Source of the DNA: DASWIG01 sp965371445
Lineage (GTDB): Bacteria; Acidobacteriota; Thermoanaerobaculia; Multivoradales; J023
Assembly (NCBI GenBank): GCA_965371445.1
Contig: CBDUYN010000020.1
Span: forward strand, 26,557-90,556
Length of the DNA stretch: 64,000 bases
Direction of reading: 5' to 3'
Position numbers and translations under genes: made by a program. The notes below the pieces were generated by a model. That model had not been told where the DNA came from. It ran no database searches and was given only the letters and a program-made list of their open reading frames with translations. Below are positions 62,602-64,000 of the stretch, one piece after another (position 1 is the first letter of the stretch; every line of letters starts with the position of its first letter).

Positions 62602-62782
62602 GGGGGCGTCACGTGCCGCGGCTCTGAAGGTGATTCGCAACACGAGCAAGCCGGTCTACGGAGCCGTGCCCGGAAGAGAGAATCGAGTGCTACAGGTGTG
62701 GCCGGATGGGCGACGAGTCGTAGGCCGAATCGTAGACCAGGCGTTCGTCGCGGACGAGCCTGTCACGGAGTCGCCAGCCTGA
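62600..62782 (+). CDS. Small antitoxin-like protein of the zeta locus
   Basis: ATG 62600 gives 60 residues; GTG 62630 is an alternative. The core KPVYGAVPGRENRVLQVWPD, GRRVVGRIVD is the kind of short beta protein found directly upstream of chromosomal zeta-like toxins. Its stop is one base before the toxin start, so the genes are coupled. The antitoxin assignment is from this arrangement. Confidence 0.6.
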   Translation: MGASRAAALKVIRNTSKPVYGAVPGRENRVLQVWPDGRRVVGRIVDQAFVADEPVTESPA

Positions 62783-62783
62783 G

Positions 62784-63191
62784 ATGTTGCTGGACGAGGC
62801 GCTCGCTGAGCTCGCCGCGCTGCTTGATCACGCGGCCGAGAGCTCCGCGGCACCGCTGCTGGTGATGCTCGCTGGCTCGAACGGGGCCGGCAAGTCCACG
62901 TTCTATGAAGCCTACCTTGGGTCCCTCGCGATTCCGTTCATCAACGCCGATCGGATTGCCGCGGAATTGCGCGCGGCGACGCGTATCTGGCCTCCCAAGC
63001 TGTCGGGTCTGGCGGCAGACGAAGCGGCGCGGCAGCTGGCCGATGAAGAGCGCCAGGCGAGCACCGTGCTCCGCAATGACCTCCCCGAGGCTCCTTATCG
63101 TTTCGTGGCGCGATTCGAGAACGGTGCGCTCGTTCGCGCATCGGACCTGGTGCCAGCCTGGGCACAGGCCGTACTACCGGCGCCCAAATAG
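62784..63191 (+). pseudogene. Zeta-toxin-like kinase with central deletion
   Basis: The 135-residue frame keeps the zeta P-loop and start (LLVMLAGSNGAGKSTFYEAY, PFINADRIAAELRA) up to about DEERQ, then jumps to the C-terminal strand (YRFVARFENGALVRASDLVP). The ~80-residue middle with the catalytic arginines is missing. The frame was preserved, so it may be expressed, but kinase activity is unlikely. Confidence 0.75.
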
Positions 63192-63261
63192 CGTTCGCTC
63201 GCCATGCCCTCGTCGTCTTGACGAGGGGTTCTTCGCCGCTCGCCACCAAGACGCTTCGGCT

Positions 63262-64000
63262 TCAGCTCAGCAAAAACCGCAGGTCCTCGGCCGTCAGCGC
63301 GCCGATCATGCTGCGGTCGGCGGCGAGGATGGCGTCGGCGAGCTGGCGCTTCGACTGCTGGAGCGCGAGGATTTTTTCCTCTACGGTCTCGCTGGCGATC
63401 AGCCGGTAGGCAAAAACCGGACGCGTCTGGCCGATGCGGTGGGCGCGGTCCACCGCCTGGGCCTCGACCGCCGGGTTCCACCACGGGTCGAGGATGTAGA
63501 CGTAGTCCGCCGCCGTCAAGTTGAGCCCCAGGCCGCCGGCCTTCAAGCTGACGAGGAAGAGCGGACAGTCCGGGTCGCCCTGGAAACGGTCGACCCGCTC
63601 CTGGCGTTTGCGGGTCTGGCCGTCCAGGTATTCGTAGACCAGGCCCGCCGCGTCGAGACGGGGGCGCAGGAGCGCCAGGAGGCTCGTGAACTGAGAGAAA
63701 ACGAGAGCCTTGTGTCCTTCGTCGACGACCTCGGCGAGCTGCTCGCAGAGCACGTCGAGCTTGGCGCTCGCACCGTTCGCGAGCGCCTTGTCGACGAGCC
63801 CCGGATGGCAGGCCGCCTGGCGCAGACGCAAAAGCGCCTCGAGGACGTGGATCTTGACCCGCTTCATGCCGACTGTCTCGATGCGCCGGCTGAGCTCGGC
63901 GCGATAGTGGTCGCGTAGCTCGTCGTAGAGCTTGCGCTGCTTGGCGCCGAGCTCGCAGAAAAGGGTTTGCTCGGTTTTCTCCGGCAGGTCTTTTAAAACC
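63262..64000 (-). CDS. SNF2-family helicase, C-terminal part (5' end outside the window)
   Basis: About 246 codons are visible, entering at the window edge with VLKDLPEKTEQTLFCELGAK. The second RecA-like domain motifs are clear: HKALVFSQFTSLLALLRPRL, FLVSLKAGGLGLNLTAADYV and DPWWNPAVEAQAVDRAHRIG, then QTRPV (motifs IV-VI). The C-terminal SKRQLADAIL and LTAEDLRFLLS are usual for bacterial SNF2/HepA-like proteins. It remodels protein-nucleic acid complexes using ATP. The N-terminal RecA domain lies outside the window. Confidence 0.93.
   Translation of the reverse strand, partial: VLKDLPEKTEQTLFCELGAKQRKLYDELRDHYRAELSRRIETVGMKRVKIHVLEALLRLRQAACHPGLVDKALANGASAKLDVLCEQLAEVVDEGHKALVFSQFTSLLALLRPRLDAAGLVYEYLDGQTRKRQERVDRFQGDPDCPLFLVSLKAGGLGLNLTAADYVYILDPWWNPAVEAQAVDRAHRIGQTRPVFAYRLIASETVEEKILALQQSKRQLADAILAADRSMIGALTAEDLRFLLS

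Overview
This is a high-GC bacterial chromosome segment, most likely from an Acidobacteriota lineage close to Thermoanaerobaculia. The support is indirect. There are remnants of ADOP-type (Acidobacterial duplicated orphan permease) FtsX/MacB permeases at 59.8-60.75 kb, a Gram-negative envelope (outer-membrane barrels and porins), a bacterial Elp3, a Stk-type kinase with TPR partners and a sigma-54 activator. No integrase, capsid, terminase or replication gene is visible, so the phage-tail genes here are not an ordinary prophage.

Layout. 0-13 kb is mostly housekeeping and regulatory: a membrane protein, tRNA-Glu(UUC), a SpoIIE/RsbU-type phosphatase, a PilZ-like membrane protein, an HTH regulator behind three palindromic operators, a PlsC-type acyltransferase, a Trm9-like methyltransferase divergent from Elp3, a beta-ketoacyl synthase and a DUF2868 gene wrecked by an internal deletion. 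11.8-13.5 kb holds a sigma-54 enhancer-binding protein, a large inverted repeat and a near-consensus -24/-12 promoter. These face the start of a 24-kb, 18-gene, one-direction cluster (13.55-37.27 kb) for a contractile phage-tail-like injection particle. It encodes a sheath, a tube, an assembly-chaperone-like protein, hub adaptors, split gp27- and gp5-like spike proteins, a PAAR-like tip, a gp25 wedge, a gpJ wedge, a huge gpI-like protein with eight internal repeats, and two fibre-like proteins. Embedded in it is a 1253-residue protein. It starts with a hub-adaptor domain, carries two OmpA/peptidoglycan-binding-like modules and ends in a zinc-protease motif on locally AT-richer DNA. A HEAT-like protein follows directly.

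37.3-46.4 kb is an accessory graveyard: toxin-antitoxin loci (RHH-MazF-PIN, AbrB-like antitoxin with VapC, UPF0175-DUF3368) whose PIN-type toxins are mostly broken, fragments of NB-ARC/STAND and GNAT genes, an alpha/beta-hydrolase stub, a strict 43-bp tandem repeat array, and one apparently intact CHAT-protease/NTPase/TPR protein. 46.5-59 kb encodes envelope and signalling proteins: a Calx-beta autotransporter-like barrel, a secreted Sel1/caspase-like protein, a Ser/Thr kinase, a very long TPR protein and an outer-membrane porin. 59-64 kb is again degraded, with permease remnants, two more ~42-43-bp repeat arrays, a CGNR zinc-finger gene, a zeta-toxin locus with a deleted toxin, and the end of an SNF2 helicase.

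How the parts may work together (inference): the sigma-54 activator probably drives the particle operon as a unit. The metalloprotease-tipped 1253-residue protein is the best cargo candidate and the HEAT protein its chaperone or immunity partner. No AAA+ ATPase and no obvious tape measure lies in or beside the cluster, which sets it apart from textbook extracellular contractile injection systems.
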